NCBI RefSeq assembly: GCF_000759345.1
Contig: NZ_JPZL01000004.1
Coordinates: forward strand, 310,001 to 374,000
Direction: 5' to 3'
Origin: Litchfieldella xinjiangensis
GTDB lineage: Bacteria > Pseudomonadota > Gammaproteobacteria > Pseudomonadales > Halomonadaceae
DNA length: 64,000 nt
Below, one piece after another: positions 37,803-46,967 of the stretch. Every line of letters starts with the position of its first letter. The first letter of the stretch is position 1. A program made the translations under genes and the position numbers. The notes beneath the pieces are model-generated. The model saw only the letters and a list, made by a program, of their open reading frames with translations, made no database searches and was not told the DNA's origin.

Positions 37803-39218
37803 CTACAGGCCGGCATGCGCCGCGATGGCCGCAGCAATGACCAAGGCCACTTCCTCGGGGTGACGCTTTACCGAATAGTTCATCAGCTCGGGGTGGGTGG
37901 CGATGAAGCTGGTATCGAAGATGCCGCTACGAAACGAGGGCTGGGCGAGTATCGCCTCGAACAGTCCGGCATTGGTCTTGACGCCTTGCAGGCGCATGTC
38001 GTTCAGAGACCGCGTGCCTCGATTGAGGGCTTCCTCCCATGTCATGCCCCAGACGATCAACTTGAGGCACAACACCCCGAAATGCGGCGGAAACCGATAG
38101 CCGGTATAGATGGCGGTATCGGTGCGCACCCCCGGGCCGCCCGGCGCATAGTAGCGAGTGATACGACCGAAGGAAGGCAGGAAGTCGTTGCGCGGGTCTT
38201 CGGCATTGATGCGAAACTGGATAGCGTAACCATGGTGGCGGATGTCCTCCTGGCGAAACGCCAACTTGAGCCCGGCGGCGATACGGATCTGCTCGCGAAC
38301 GATATCCACCCCCGTGATCGCTTCGCTGACGGTATGCTCGACCTGAATCCGCGGGTTCATTTCCATAAAATAGATTTCGTTGTCGCGGATCAGGAACTCC
38401 ACGGTTCCAGCGTTCTCGTAGCCCACCACCTGGGCCGCTCGCACCGCCAGGCGGCCCAGGTAGGCCCGTTGTTCCGGCGTCAGGTGCGGGCACGGTGCCA
38501 CCTCGAGCAATTTGCGGTTATGGCGCTGGATCGAGCAATCGCGCTCGAAGAGATGGATAGTTCCCGCATGGCTATCGGCCAGAATCTGCACTTCGACATG
38601 TTGGGCGCAATGGATGCAGCGCTCGAGGTAGACCTTGGCCGACCCGAAGCGCGTCGAGGCCTCATTGACGACACGCTCCCAGGCGGCCTGCAGCTGTTCA
38701 GGCGACTCGCAACGACGGATGCCGCGACCACCGGCACCGTTGGCTGCCTTGAGCATGACCGGGTAGCCAAGCTGCTCGGCCTGCTGCAATGCGGCTTCAC
38801 AGTTATCGATATCGCTCGAAACGCCGGGAATCACAGGTATCCCCGCCTCGCGCATGCGTCGCCGAGTGCCGGGCTTGTTATTGAGTTGCTCGATGACCCG
38901 CGCATGCGGCCCGATGAAGGCAATGCCGGCATCCGCGCACAGGTCAGCGAAGGTGGCGTTCTCGGCGATGAAACCGTAGCCGGGATGGATGGCATCGCAG
39001 CCCGTTTCGCGGGCCAGGTCGACCAGCCGCCGGGCATCCAGGTAGCCGTCGAGGGGGTCGTCGCCAATGAAGTAGGCTTCATCGGCACGCTTGACGTGCA
39101 GCGCGAAGCGATCCGGCTCGGTGTATACGGCGACCGAACGAATCCCCATTTCGGCGCACGCCCGCTCGATGCGCACGGCAATCTCGCCTCGATTGGCAAT
39201 CAGCAGCTTGCGAAACAC
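37803..39218 (-). CDS. pycA: Pyruvate carboxylase subunit A (biotin carboxylase)
   Basis: 471 residues. It carboxylates biotin on PycB using ATP and bicarbonate. N-terminal FRKLLIANRGEIAVRI, glycine-rich ATP loop KAANGAGGRGIRRC near 160, CSIQRHNRKLLEVAPCP near 225, and EMNPRIQVEHTVSEAITG near 290 are all present. The GTG at 39218 has GGAGG 6 nt upstream and fits the family N-terminus; an ATG 14 codons further upstream would overlap the pycR control region. It is 51 bp upstream of pycB. Confidence 0.95.
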   Translation of the reverse strand: MFRKLLIANRGEIAVRIERACAEMGIRSVAVYTEPDRFALHVKRADEAYFIGDDPLDGYLDARRLVDLARETGCDAIHPGYGFIAENATFADLCADAGIAFIGPHARVIEQLNNKPGTRRRMREAGIPVIPGVSSDIDNCEAALQQAEQLGYPVMLKAANGAGGRGIRRCESPEQLQAAWERVVNEASTRFGSAKVYLERCIHCAQHVEVQILADSHAGTIHLFERDCSIQRHNRKLLEVAPCPHLTPEQRAYLGRLAVRAAQVVGYENAGTVEFLIRDNEIYFMEMNPRIQVEHTVSEAITGVDIVREQIRIAAGLKLAFRQEDIRHHGYAIQFRINAEDPRNDFLPSFGRITRYYAPGGPGVRTDTAIYTGYRFPPHFGVLCLKLIVWGMTWEEALNRGTRSLNDMRLQGVKTNAGLFEAILAQPSFRSGIFDTSFIATHPELMNYSVKRHPEEVALVIAAAIAAHAGL

Positions 39219-39262
39219 AGGGCGCCTCCGGTCATAGTCAAAACGTCGCTTTTTTGCCAAGC

Positions 39263-39280
39263 TATAAGGCCGAACTTATA
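39263..39280. promoter_or_regulatory. Candidate PycR operator
   Basis: A perfect dyad TATAAG-GCCGAA-CTTATA in the 77-bp space between divergent pycA and pycR. It contains the T-N11-A pattern expected of LysR-type regulators, and position and symmetry fit a shared autoregulatory site. Confidence 0.6.
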
Positions 39281-39295
39281 CCTAGCGGAAACTCG

Positions 39296-40291
39296 ATGTC
39301 GCGCCCCAGCCTGCTCAATCGCTTGACCTTTCGTCAGCTCCAGGTCTTTCAGGCCGTGCATCGCCAGCAATCCTATTCGCGGGCGGCGGAACAGCTCGGC
39401 CTGACCCAGCCGGCCGTCAGCGCTCAAATCCGCCAGCTCGAACAGGCGCTCGAGCAACCGCTGTTCAAGTATGCCGGAAAGATGCTGCACGTGCTGCCTG
39501 CCGCGGATGCGCTGGCCGCTTCGGTCCAATCGATCTTCGGTCAGGTCTCCAGCCTGCAGATGGAGCTCTCGGAGCTTGCCGGCACCATCCGTGGCGAGCT
39601 CAACCTGGCTGCGGTCTCTACCGCCCAATACGTGGTGCCGCATATCCTGGCCCGGTTCCGCGCTCGCTATCCCGAGGTTCAGATACGCCTGCGGGTATGC
39701 AACCGCAGCCAGGCGCTGGAACGCCTTGCCGAGCGGCGCGACGACCTGGTGATCATGGGCATGGTGCCCGAGGATGCCAACCTTTCGTTCATGCCGATTC
39801 TCGACAACGAGATGATCCCCGTAGTGTGGCCCGGCCATCCGCTTCTGACCGCGCAGGCCCCGACGCTCGAGGATTTCGCTCGCCATTACGTGCTGATGCG
39901 CGAGCCCGGGTCGGGCACGCGCACCGCCTTCGAAGAGTTCGTCTCCCGCGAGCGGGTCTCGCTGCTGCATACTATCGAAATGGGCACCAATGAAGCCATA
40001 AAGCAGGGAGTGATGGCCCATCTTGGCGTCGCGGTCCTGCCCCGCCTGGCGGTGCAGCTGGAACTCGCCTCGGGGCTGCTCGCCTCACCCAGCCTGCCCG
40101 GCTTTCCGTTACGACGCTCGTGGTGCACCGTGCATCCCCTCGATCGCCACCCTTCGCCCGTGACCGAGTTATTCCTGCGCTTCGTGCGCGAACTGCTGCC
40201 CGAGCTCAATGCGCATTTCCGCTCGCCGCTGGAACCGATGCCGGGACATGGGGTCGTCTGCCTGCCCCTGTCGACCCCTCACGACGGCTGA
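39296..40291 (+). CDS. pycR: LysR-type regulator of pyruvate carboxylase
   Basis: 331 residues. The N-terminal winged helix-turn-helix (LTFRQLQVFQAVHRQQSYSRAAEQLGLTQPAVSAQIRQLEQ, in positions about 10-50) is textbook LysR, followed by a periplasmic-binding-type effector domain. The divergent position to pycA-pycB matches PycR in Pseudomonas. ATG 39296 is preferred over a start 14 codons upstream because it gives the usual short N-terminus and leaves the operator free. The ligand is unknown. Confidence 0.9.
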   Translation: MSRPSLLNRLTFRQLQVFQAVHRQQSYSRAAEQLGLTQPAVSAQIRQLEQALEQPLFKYAGKMLHVLPAADALAASVQSIFGQVSSLQMELSELAGTIRGELNLAAVSTAQYVVPHILARFRARYPEVQIRLRVCNRSQALERLAERRDDLVIMGMVPEDANLSFMPILDNEMIPVVWPGHPLLTAQAPTLEDFARHYVLMREPGSGTRTAFEEFVSRERVSLLHTIEMGTNEAIKQGVMAHLGVAVLPRLAVQLELASGLLASPSLPGFPLRRSWCTVHPLDRHPSPVTELFLRFVRELLPELNAHFRSPLEPMPGHGVVCLPLSTPHDG

Positions 40292-40394
40292 ACGCAAGGC
40301 AAGGTTGTGGTAGATTGGAAGTATCGCTGCGCCGAGCATGCCAATCACGGCGCATCACGCCGAATGAGGCCGATCGAGAGAGCCACGAGACGAT

Positions 40395-41456
40395 ATGAGC
40401 AATAAGTCCTCGCAGTCCGTTTCAAGCGGAGAAAAATACCGCAACGAACACGGCATGACCGTAATCAAGGACGGCATGAAGCAGCGCAGGCAGGCCGAAC
40501 AGGCTGAAGCGAGTGCCGCCACCGGCCGCAAGCCACCCTGGCTGCGCATTCAGGTTGCCGGTGGCGAGCGCTTCGATGCCGTCAGGCGCAACGTCAACGA
40601 GCATCGCCTGAGCACCGTCTGCGCCGAATCCCACTGCCCCAACATGGGCGAATGCTGGAGTAATGGTACCGCCACCATCATGCTGATGGGCTCGGTGTGT
40701 ACCCGCGCGTGTCGTTTTTGCGCCGTGGATACCGGCAATCCCCGGGGATGGCTCGATCTCGAGGAGCCCGAGAATACTGCCAAGTCGGTCGAGCTCATGG
40801 GACTGCGCTACATCGTCCTTACCTCGGTCGACCGGGACGACCTGGACGATGGCGGGGCCGGCCACTACGCCGCCTGCATTCGAGCCATCAAGGCACGCAC
40901 GCCCGAGGTGGTGGTTGAAGCCCTGACCCCGGATTTCGATGGCCGTGAGCATGACGTCGAAGCCGTGGTCGACTCCGGGCTGGAAGTGTTCGCCCAGAAT
41001 GTCGAAACCGTGGAACGACTCACCTCGCGCGTTCGGGACCCCCGGGCCGGCTATCGCAAGACCTTGGATGTACTGGCCCATGCCAAGCAGCACCGTCCCG
41101 GCGTGCTGACCAAGACCAGCCTGATGCTGGGGCTCGGTGAAACCGAGGAAGAGATTCTCGCCACGTTCGACGACTTGCGGGCCATCGGAGTGGATATCGT
41201 GACCTTGGGACAATACCTGCGCCCCACCAAGAATCATCTGGCTGTCGAGCGCTGGGTCACGCCGGTGGAGTTCGAGAAATACCGTCAGTGGGGTCTCGAA
41301 AAAGGCTTCATGGAGGTGGCATCGGGACCCCTCGTGCGCTCTAGCTACCGGGCCGACAGGGTCTTCGAAAAGAATAACCTGGGCTTGGCCGCCCCCGCTG
41401 CCATCCCGGGCCAGGAACCCGACCCGGACATCATTCCCGCCATCAACGTGGGCTGA
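40395..41456 (+). CDS. lipA: Lipoyl synthase
   Basis: 353 residues. A radical-SAM enzyme that inserts two sulfurs into octanoyl domains. The auxiliary cluster motif [13 protein letters not shown] (near 76) and the radical-SAM motif CTRACRFC (near 103) are intact, and the terminal RSSYRAD motif with the cluster-ligand serine is present. The N-terminal extension of about 50 residues is charged and non-conserved. It is convergent with lipB and overlaps it by 14 bp. Confidence 0.97.
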   Translation: MSNKSSQSVSSGEKYRNEHGMTVIKDGMKQRRQAEQAEASAATGRKPPWLRIQVAGGERFDAVRRNVNEHRLSTVCAESHCPNMGECWSNGTATIMLMGSVCTRACRFCAVDTGNPRGWLDLEEPENTAKSVELMGLRYIVLTSVDRDDLDDGGAGHYAACIRAIKARTPEVVVEALTPDFDGREHDVEAVVDSGLEVFAQNVETVERLTSRVRDPRAGYRKTLDVLAHAKQHRPGVLTKTSLMLGLGETEEEILATFDDLRAIGVDIVTLGQYLRPTKNHLAVERWVTPVEFEKYRQWGLEKGFMEVASGPLVRSSYRADRVFEKNNLGLAAPAAIPGQEPDPDIIPAINVG

Positions 41457-42123
41457 GCGTGATGCCCTGCTCCCGGCAGGGCATCGGTAGCCCTTCCTGC
41501 CTCTCGATATCCCGCGACAGTAACCCAGCCAGACGTGCCACGAGCCGATCGGCCGTGGCATCGAGGCTCGTATCTTCAGCGACCCAATCGCTGAGCCGAG
41601 TCATCGACATACCGGCATAGCCACAGGGATTGATCCGGTCGAATGGGGCGAGATCGGCGTCGATATTGAGCGCCACCCCATGAAAACTGCCGCCACGGCG
41701 AATCCGCAGCCCCAACGAGGCAATCTTGGCCTCGCCGACGTAGACCCCCGGCGCATCGGGGCGTGCATGGGCCTCGACATCGTGTTCGGCCAGAACCCCG
41801 ATCACTGCCTGCTCCAGTGCAGTAACCAGTTCACGCACCCCCCACTTGCCGCGTTTGACGTCAAGAAGCGGATAGAGCACCAGTTGCCCTGGGCCGTGGT
41901 AGGTCACCTGACCGCCACGATCGGTCTGGATGACCGGAATATCCCCCGGCATCAGGATATGCTCCGCCTTGCCCGCCTGGCCCTGGGTGAACACCGGCTC
42001 GTGCTCGACGACCCAGAATTGATCGGGGGTATCGGCATCGCGGCTATCGGTAAGCGAACGCATCGCCTGCCAGACCGGCTGATAGGGCTGGCGACCAAGA
42101 TGGTAGACCTGGATCGGTGACAT
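41443..42123 (-). CDS. lipB: Octanoyltransferase LipB
   Basis: 226 residues. It moves octanoyl from acyl carrier protein to lipoyl domains; LipA then adds sulfur. The signature [20 protein letters not shown] (near 70) is exact, and the catalytic Lys (GEAKIASLG) and Cys (INPCGYAGM) are present. It is the last gene of the long operon that runs from proA, and its 3' end overlaps that of lipA. Confidence 0.96.
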   Translation of the reverse strand: MSPIQVYHLGRQPYQPVWQAMRSLTDSRDADTPDQFWVVEHEPVFTQGQAGKAEHILMPGDIPVIQTDRGGQVTYHGPGQLVLYPLLDVKRGKWGVRELVTALEQAVIGVLAEHDVEAHARPDAPGVYVGEAKIASLGLRIRRGGSFHGVALNIDADLAPFDRINPCGYAGMSMTRLSDWVAEDTSLDATADRLVARLAGLLSRDIERQEGLPMPCREQGITLSPR

Positions 42124-42135
42124 CGATTCTCTCTT

Positions 42136-42411
42136 CTAGAGCACCATGTGCACGCGACCCGTGGCCTTCAGCGAGGTGAACAGCGCACTGAGTTGCGACT
42201 CACCGGTGGCAGTGATGGTGATGCGTATCGATTGGAAGCGCCCGTTACGGCTATCGACGACTTTTACATGGCGCCGATCGACACCAGGGGCATGGGTTTC
42301 GACGACGTCGATCACCACATCACGAAAGTCGTCGGCGGCGTCGCCGACGACTTTCAGTGAATAATCGCAGGGGAATTCGATCTTGGGGGCGTCGGTCGGT
42401 GTCTGAGTCAT
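42136..42411 (-). CDS. ybeD: DUF493 family protein YbeD
   Basis: A 91-residue small alpha/beta (ACT-like) protein with IEFPCDYSLKVVG at the N-terminus and a C-terminal VHMVL strand. The YbeD family sits between dacA and lipB in many gammaproteobacteria. A regulatory role for lipoate synthesis has been suggested but is not proven. ATG 42411 is preferred over a TTG five codons upstream. Confidence 0.93.
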   Translation of the reverse strand: MTQTPTDAPKIEFPCDYSLKVVGDAADDFRDVVIDVVETHAPGVDRRHVKVVDSRNGRFQSIRITITATGESQLSALFTSLKATGRVHMVL

Positions 42412-42477
42412 GACGTTACTCGGCAATAGGCGTTTTCGTCATTTTACGCGACACCGCCCGCCGCCACCAAACGGGGC

Positions 42478-43680
42478 TCAGTCAAACAGCCCCATGAAGA
42501 ACTGGCGGATAGTATCGAACAGGCGCTTGAAGATACCGCCCTCCTCGACGTTTTCCAGCGCGACCAACGGGAACTCACCCAGCGTCTCGTCATCGATACG
42601 AACCTCCAGGGTCCCGACCCGCTCGCCCGCCTGGATCGGCGCTTCGATGGAGTTCTGAAGATTGAGTCGTGCCGTCAGCTCTTCGCTGCGCCCACGGGGC
42701 ACGGTCATGTGCACGTTGCGATCCACCCCGACACGCAGTTGGTCCTTCTCGCCCTTCCAGATCCGTGGCGTATTGAGCACGGCGCCCTGATCGTAAAGCT
42801 TGAGCGTTTCGAAATAGCGGAAGCCATAGCTAAGCAGCTTCTGGGTTTCCTGGACGCGGGCTTCCTCGGAGGACGTGCCCATGACGACCGAGATCAACCG
42901 CATGTCATCACGCTTGGCTGATGCAACCAGGCAATAACCCGCCGCCTCGGTATGGCCGGTCTTCAGGCCGTCGACACTGGGGTCGCGCCACAACAGGTTG
43001 TTGCGGTTGGGCTGGCGAATGCCGTTGTAGGTGAAGTAACGCTCGGCGTAGATGGCGTAGTGCTCGGGATATTCGTTGATGATGTTTTGCGACAGAATCG
43101 CCAGATCGTGGGCCGACGAGTAGTGTTCACTATCGGGCAGCCCGGTCGCATTGACGAAATTGGTGTTGTTCATGCCCAGGCGTGACGCATGTTGATTCAT
43201 CAGGTCGGCAAAGGGGCGCTCTCCCCCCGCGAGATGCTCGGCGACTGCGACACTGGCGTCATTGCCTGACTGGATGATGATGCCGTACAGCAGATCCTGA
43301 ATCGAAACCTGCGTCCCCACCTCGACGAACATCTTCGAGCCACCGGTGCGCCAGGCCTTTTCGCTGATATTGACCATATCGCCCATGGCGATGTTGCCCT
43401 GGTTGAGCTCGCGCTCGACCAGATAGGCCGTCATCAACTTGGTCAAGCTGGCCGGCGGCAGCCGCTCCTGGGAGTTATGCTCGACCAACACCTCACCGGT
43501 GTCAGCATCCATCAGTATCCATGACGAGGCCGCCAACTGCGGAGGAGAAGGGATCATCGTCTGCGGGATGACCGGCTGCGGCGACGGCTGTGACATCGCC
43601 GGCAAACTGAACACGGCCATGCACACCATGACCAGGGTGAGCAGACACTGACGGCCGAAGGAAGCAAAAACAACTCTCAT
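42478..43680 (-). CDS. dacA: D-alanyl-D-alanine carboxypeptidase (PBP5/6 type)
   Basis: 400 residues from the chosen start. It trims the terminal D-Ala of stem pentapeptides in the periplasm. The three active-site motifs are intact: SLTK, SGN and KTG. The C-terminal beta domain ends in an amphipathic anchor (GIFKRLFDTIRQFFMGLFD). The start at 43680 gives a normal signal peptide ending PAMS. An ATG at 43752 overlapping the rlpA stop would add 24 residues before the signal peptide and is less likely, though translational coupling keeps it possible. Confidence 0.92.
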   Translation of the reverse strand: MRVVFASFGRQCLLTLVMVCMAVFSLPAMSQPSPQPVIPQTMIPSPPQLAASSWILMDADTGEVLVEHNSQERLPPASLTKLMTAYLVERELNQGNIAMGDMVNISEKAWRTGGSKMFVEVGTQVSIQDLLYGIIIQSGNDASVAVAEHLAGGERPFADLMNQHASRLGMNNTNFVNATGLPDSEHYSSAHDLAILSQNIINEYPEHYAIYAERYFTYNGIRQPNRNNLLWRDPSVDGLKTGHTEAAGYCLVASAKRDDMRLISVVMGTSSEEARVQETQKLLSYGFRYFETLKLYDQGAVLNTPRIWKGEKDQLRVGVDRNVHMTVPRGRSEELTARLNLQNSIEAPIQAGERVGTLEVRIDDETLGEFPLVALENVEEGGIFKRLFDTIRQFFMGLFD

Positions 43681-43748
43681 GACACCGGATCTCGTCTTAA
43701 GGGCACTGAAGGGGATGGACTGCATAACGGGCATTGGTTTCGTTGGTT

Positions 43749-44750
43749 TCATGGTGCGGCGTTGACGACGAACGCCTGCTGGTAACCGGCTCGGCGCAAT
43801 TCGTCCCGCACCGGCTCGACTTGCTCGGGACCCGCGAGCGGGCCGACCTGGACGCGATGTACGCCGGCCTCGCTGTTTACCCTCACCGGCTGGGAAATCT
43901 CATCCTTGAGCCGCGCCTGCAAGGCCTGGGCATTGCTCATCGAACCCAGCGCAGCCACCTGAAGGAACATGCCATTGGCAGGTGCCGGTGCCGGCGTGCT
44001 GCTGGCGGCATCGGTACGCTCGGTGGCATCCGCCGAGGCGACCTCTCGCGTTTCGGGTGCCAAGGCTACGCTCTGTTGGCGCGGTGGCGCTGATGAACTT
44101 GCCACCCGAATCCCGGACGACTGCTGTCCGGCTGCCTGTCGACTATTGCCCTGCTGGGCCTGCCACGCCACCGGATCGATAACTTCCACGCTCACCCTGC
44201 CCGTTCCACGGCCGAGGATATCCAGGCGTGCCGCCGCTGCATAGGAAAGATCGATTTCGCGGTCGTCATGAAAAGGTCCTCGATCGTTGACCTTGACGAT
44301 CACCGAGCGACCGTTATCGGTATTCGTGACTCGAGCATACGTCGGCAACGGCAACGATTTGTGGGCGGCCGACATCTTGTACATGTCGTAGATCTCACCG
44401 CTGGCGGTGGTATAGCCGTGGAATTTCTCGCCATACCAGGAAGCGATCCCCTGTTTACGGTAACCGGTCGGATCAGCCAGGACGTGATAGGTCTTGCCCC
44501 ATACCTCGTAGCGATCACGATTGCCACTGGCAGATCGGGGCTCATTGCGCGGCACGGCATCGGGCACGTTGGAGACGTCGGGCGGGAGATCGGGATAGGC
44601 ATCGCTGGCCATAGCATAGCGACCCGTCGATGTCGACGTCACGGCCGTGTTCGGCGATCCGCTCGCTGTCTCCTGGCGAGCGCCCCCACCACTCCCTGCG
44701 CAACCGCTTAGCACTAGCGTCAGCGCCACGATACCCACCAGAGGCTTCAT
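43749..44750 (-). CDS. rlpA: Septal ring lytic transglycosylase RlpA
   Basis: A 333-residue outer-membrane lipoprotein with lipobox LSGC. The double-psi beta-barrel domain (IASWYGEKFHGYTTASGEIYDMYKMSAAHKSLPLPT in positions about 102-137, and VKVNDRGPF) cleaves naked glycan strands. A disordered Ala/Ser linker follows, then a C-terminal SPOR domain (FLQVAALGSMSNAQAL) that binds denuded glycan at the septum. The start codon overlaps the mltB stop as ATGA. Confidence 0.95.
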   Translation of the reverse strand: MKPLVGIVALTLVLSGCAGSGGGARQETASGSPNTAVTSTSTGRYAMASDAYPDLPPDVSNVPDAVPRNEPRSASGNRDRYEVWGKTYHVLADPTGYRKQGIASWYGEKFHGYTTASGEIYDMYKMSAAHKSLPLPTYARVTNTDNGRSVIVKVNDRGPFHDDREIDLSYAAAARLDILGRGTGRVSVEVIDPVAWQAQQGNSRQAAGQQSSGIRVASSSAPPRQQSVALAPETREVASADATERTDAASSTPAPAPANGMFLQVAALGSMSNAQALQARLKDEISQPVRVNSEAGVHRVQVGPLAGPEQVEPVRDELRRAGYQQAFVVNAAP

Positions 44751-45778
44751 GGCTGCTCCTCCCGGGAGGCCTGGATCGCTTCGGCCAATTCGGTAACGGC
44801 CATGGCATACAAATGGCTGTGATTGTAGCGGGTGATCACGTAGAAGTTGTCATGCCCCAATCGATAGCGGTACTGACCGTCGACATGATCGAGAGCCAGG
44901 GGAATGACGCTCTGCTCGTCCTGCATGGCGTCGTCGGCATCCGGCTCGATGCCCACCTCGCTCAGGCTCGCCAGCGTGGTATAGGGCGGTTGGGTCTTGT
45001 TGAAACTGACTGTATTAGGCAGTTCATCCGGTCCCTGGGCTTCGCTGTAAATCGGCGCATCGGCCACCCAGCCATGCTCGGCGAAATAATTACCGACACT
45101 GCCGATGGCATCGACAGGATTTTCCCATAGATCACGCTTGCCATCGCTGTCGAAATCCACGGCATAAGCGCGGTAACTCGTCGGAATGAACTGCGGATAG
45201 CCCATTGCACCAGCATACGAGCCGTTCAACGAGCCAGGGTCGACGCCCTGTTCACGTGTGATTTCCAGGAAGGCCAGCAGCTCGCCACGGAAGAAATCGC
45301 CCCGACTCGGATGGTGGAATGCCAGCGTCGACAACGAATCGAGCACGCGATGCCGCCCGGTAAACCTGCCGTAGCTGGTCTCCACCCCAATGATCGCGGC
45401 GATGACCGGCGCGGGCACACCGTATTCCGCTTCAGCGCGCTCGAACGCGTCACGATGCGCCTCGATGAACTCGACACCGCGCTCGATACGTTCAGGCTGG
45501 AGGAAGATATCTCGATATTCGTCCCAGCGCAGCCGACGTTCGGCGGCCCCGGCCATCGCATCGAGGACGCCTTGCTGGAACTTAGCATCGCGCATGGCCT
45601 CGATGAGCCATTCCCGCTCGACACCACGCGCTTCCAGTTCCTGAACCAGGGCCGCGACATCCTCGCGCTGATCGGGATCGAAATCCAGCGCGGCGAAGGC
45701 CGATACGGGCGCTATCACAAGCCATAATCCAGCGGCCATGTAGCGCATTGACCTTCCATGAAAGCGAGGTGCCGTCAT
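44747..45778 (-). CDS. mltB: Lytic murein transglycosylase B, soluble form
   Basis: 343 residues, SltB1/MltB family. The catalytic Glu is in IIGVETSYGRFTG, followed by YAGAMGYPQFIPTSY. The signal peptide (AAGLWLVIAPVSAFA) has no lipobox cysteine, so this is a periplasmic SltB1-type enzyme and not the outer-membrane lipoprotein form of E. coli. The ATG ten codons downstream (MRYMAAGLW) is an alternative start. Confidence 0.93.
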   Translation of the reverse strand: MTAPRFHGRSMRYMAAGLWLVIAPVSAFAALDFDPDQREDVAALVQELEARGVEREWLIEAMRDAKFQQGVLDAMAGAAERRLRWDEYRDIFLQPERIERGVEFIEAHRDAFERAEAEYGVPAPVIAAIIGVETSYGRFTGRHRVLDSLSTLAFHHPSRGDFFRGELLAFLEITREQGVDPGSLNGSYAGAMGYPQFIPTSYRAYAVDFDSDGKRDLWENPVDAIGSVGNYFAEHGWVADAPIYSEAQGPDELPNTVSFNKTQPPYTTLASLSEVGIEPDADDAMQDEQSVIPLALDHVDGQYRYRLGHDNFYVITRYNHSHLYAMAVTELAEAIQASREEQP

Positions 45779-45803
45779 GTTGCAAATCTCCTGAGCAGCA
45801 AGC

Positions 45804-46964
45804 CTATCGCGGCAGTAAACGGCGGTGGGCCTGAATCGACATGAGAATACCGAAACCGGCCATCAGGGTCACGCTGGAAGTGCCCCCGTAACTGACCAGA
45901 GGCAACGGCACCCCGACCACCGGCAAAATACCGCTGACCATGCCGACATTGACGAAAACGTAGATGAAGAACGTCAGCACGATGCTACCGGCCAGCAATC
46001 GCCCGAACGTGTCCTGTGCCGTATTGGCAAGCCACAATCCGCGGCTGACGATAAGCAGGTAGAGAACCAGGACAACGACCATGCCGAGCAGCCCGAATTC
46101 CTCGCCCAACACGGCTACGATGAAGTCCGTATGCCGTTCGGGCAGAAACTCCAGCTGCGACTGGGTTCCCTGGAGCCAGCCCTTGCCCAGGAGCCCGCCG
46201 CTGCCGATCGCCGTGGTCGACTGAATGATATTCCATCCCGACCCCAGCGGATCGCTCTCGGGGTTGAGGAACGTCAGCACGCGCTGGCGCTGATAGTTAT
46301 GCATGTTTAGCCACAGCACCGGCAAGGCAGCAGCAGCAATAACCGCCAGCAACCCGACGAAGCGCCATGACAGCCCCGCCAGCAACACCACGAAGACTGC
46401 CGCACATATCACCAACAATGAGGTGCCAAGATCCGGCTGCTTGGCGATCAATACCACCGGCACGGCCATGAGAGCGGCACATACGACCAGGTCACGCCAA
46501 CGGGGCGGCAGTTCACGCCGGCTCAGGTACGCCGCGAGCATCATCGGCATGGCCAACTTCATCAGTTCGGAGGGCTGGAACCGGATCACCCCGGGAATTT
46601 CCAGCCAGCGCTGAGCCCCCATTCCCATGTCGCCCATGATCTCCACGGCCACCAGCATCAATACCGTTATGCCATAGAGCACCGGAGACCAGCGCACGAA
46701 GGTGGTCGGCGAGAATTGTGCCAGGACGATCATTGCGACCAGGGCAATGCCAAATCGGGTCGCTTGCGCCATGACCACGGGCAGCCGCTGCCCACTCGCG
46801 CTATAGAGCACTAGCAGCCCGGCCCCCATGAGGATCACTAAAAGCAGCAGCAGCCAGGGATCGATATGTATCCGCAGCCAGAAACTCCGGCGCCGTGTCA
46901 TGCCGCTTTGGGGAGGACGCACCGGGTGGCCGCGCATGCCCCGGGTCAGATCGACAAACGCCAT
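45804..46964 (-). CDS. rodA: Rod-shape SEDS glycosyltransferase RodA
   Basis: A 386-residue polytopic SEDS protein. It polymerises lipid II during elongation with PBP2. It has ten hydrophobic segments. Family motifs include [22 protein letters not shown] and [23 protein letters not shown]-like sequence ([15 protein letters not shown]), and [12 protein letters not shown] near the C-terminus. It starts 3 bp after mrdA. Confidence 0.96.
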   Translation of the reverse strand: [386 protein letters not shown]

Positions 46965-46967
46965 GTA

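Noticed and set aside
35943-39218. Na+-pumping oxaloacetate decarboxylase
   Set aside because: The alpha-type subunit alone is shared with pyruvate carboxylase. The adjacent biotin carboxylase subunit and LysR regulator, and the absence of beta and gamma membrane subunits, favour PycAB.
37815-39326. 503-codon open frame opposite pycA
   Set aside because: It mirrors pycA, has no recognisable motif, and runs through the pycA-pycR control region.
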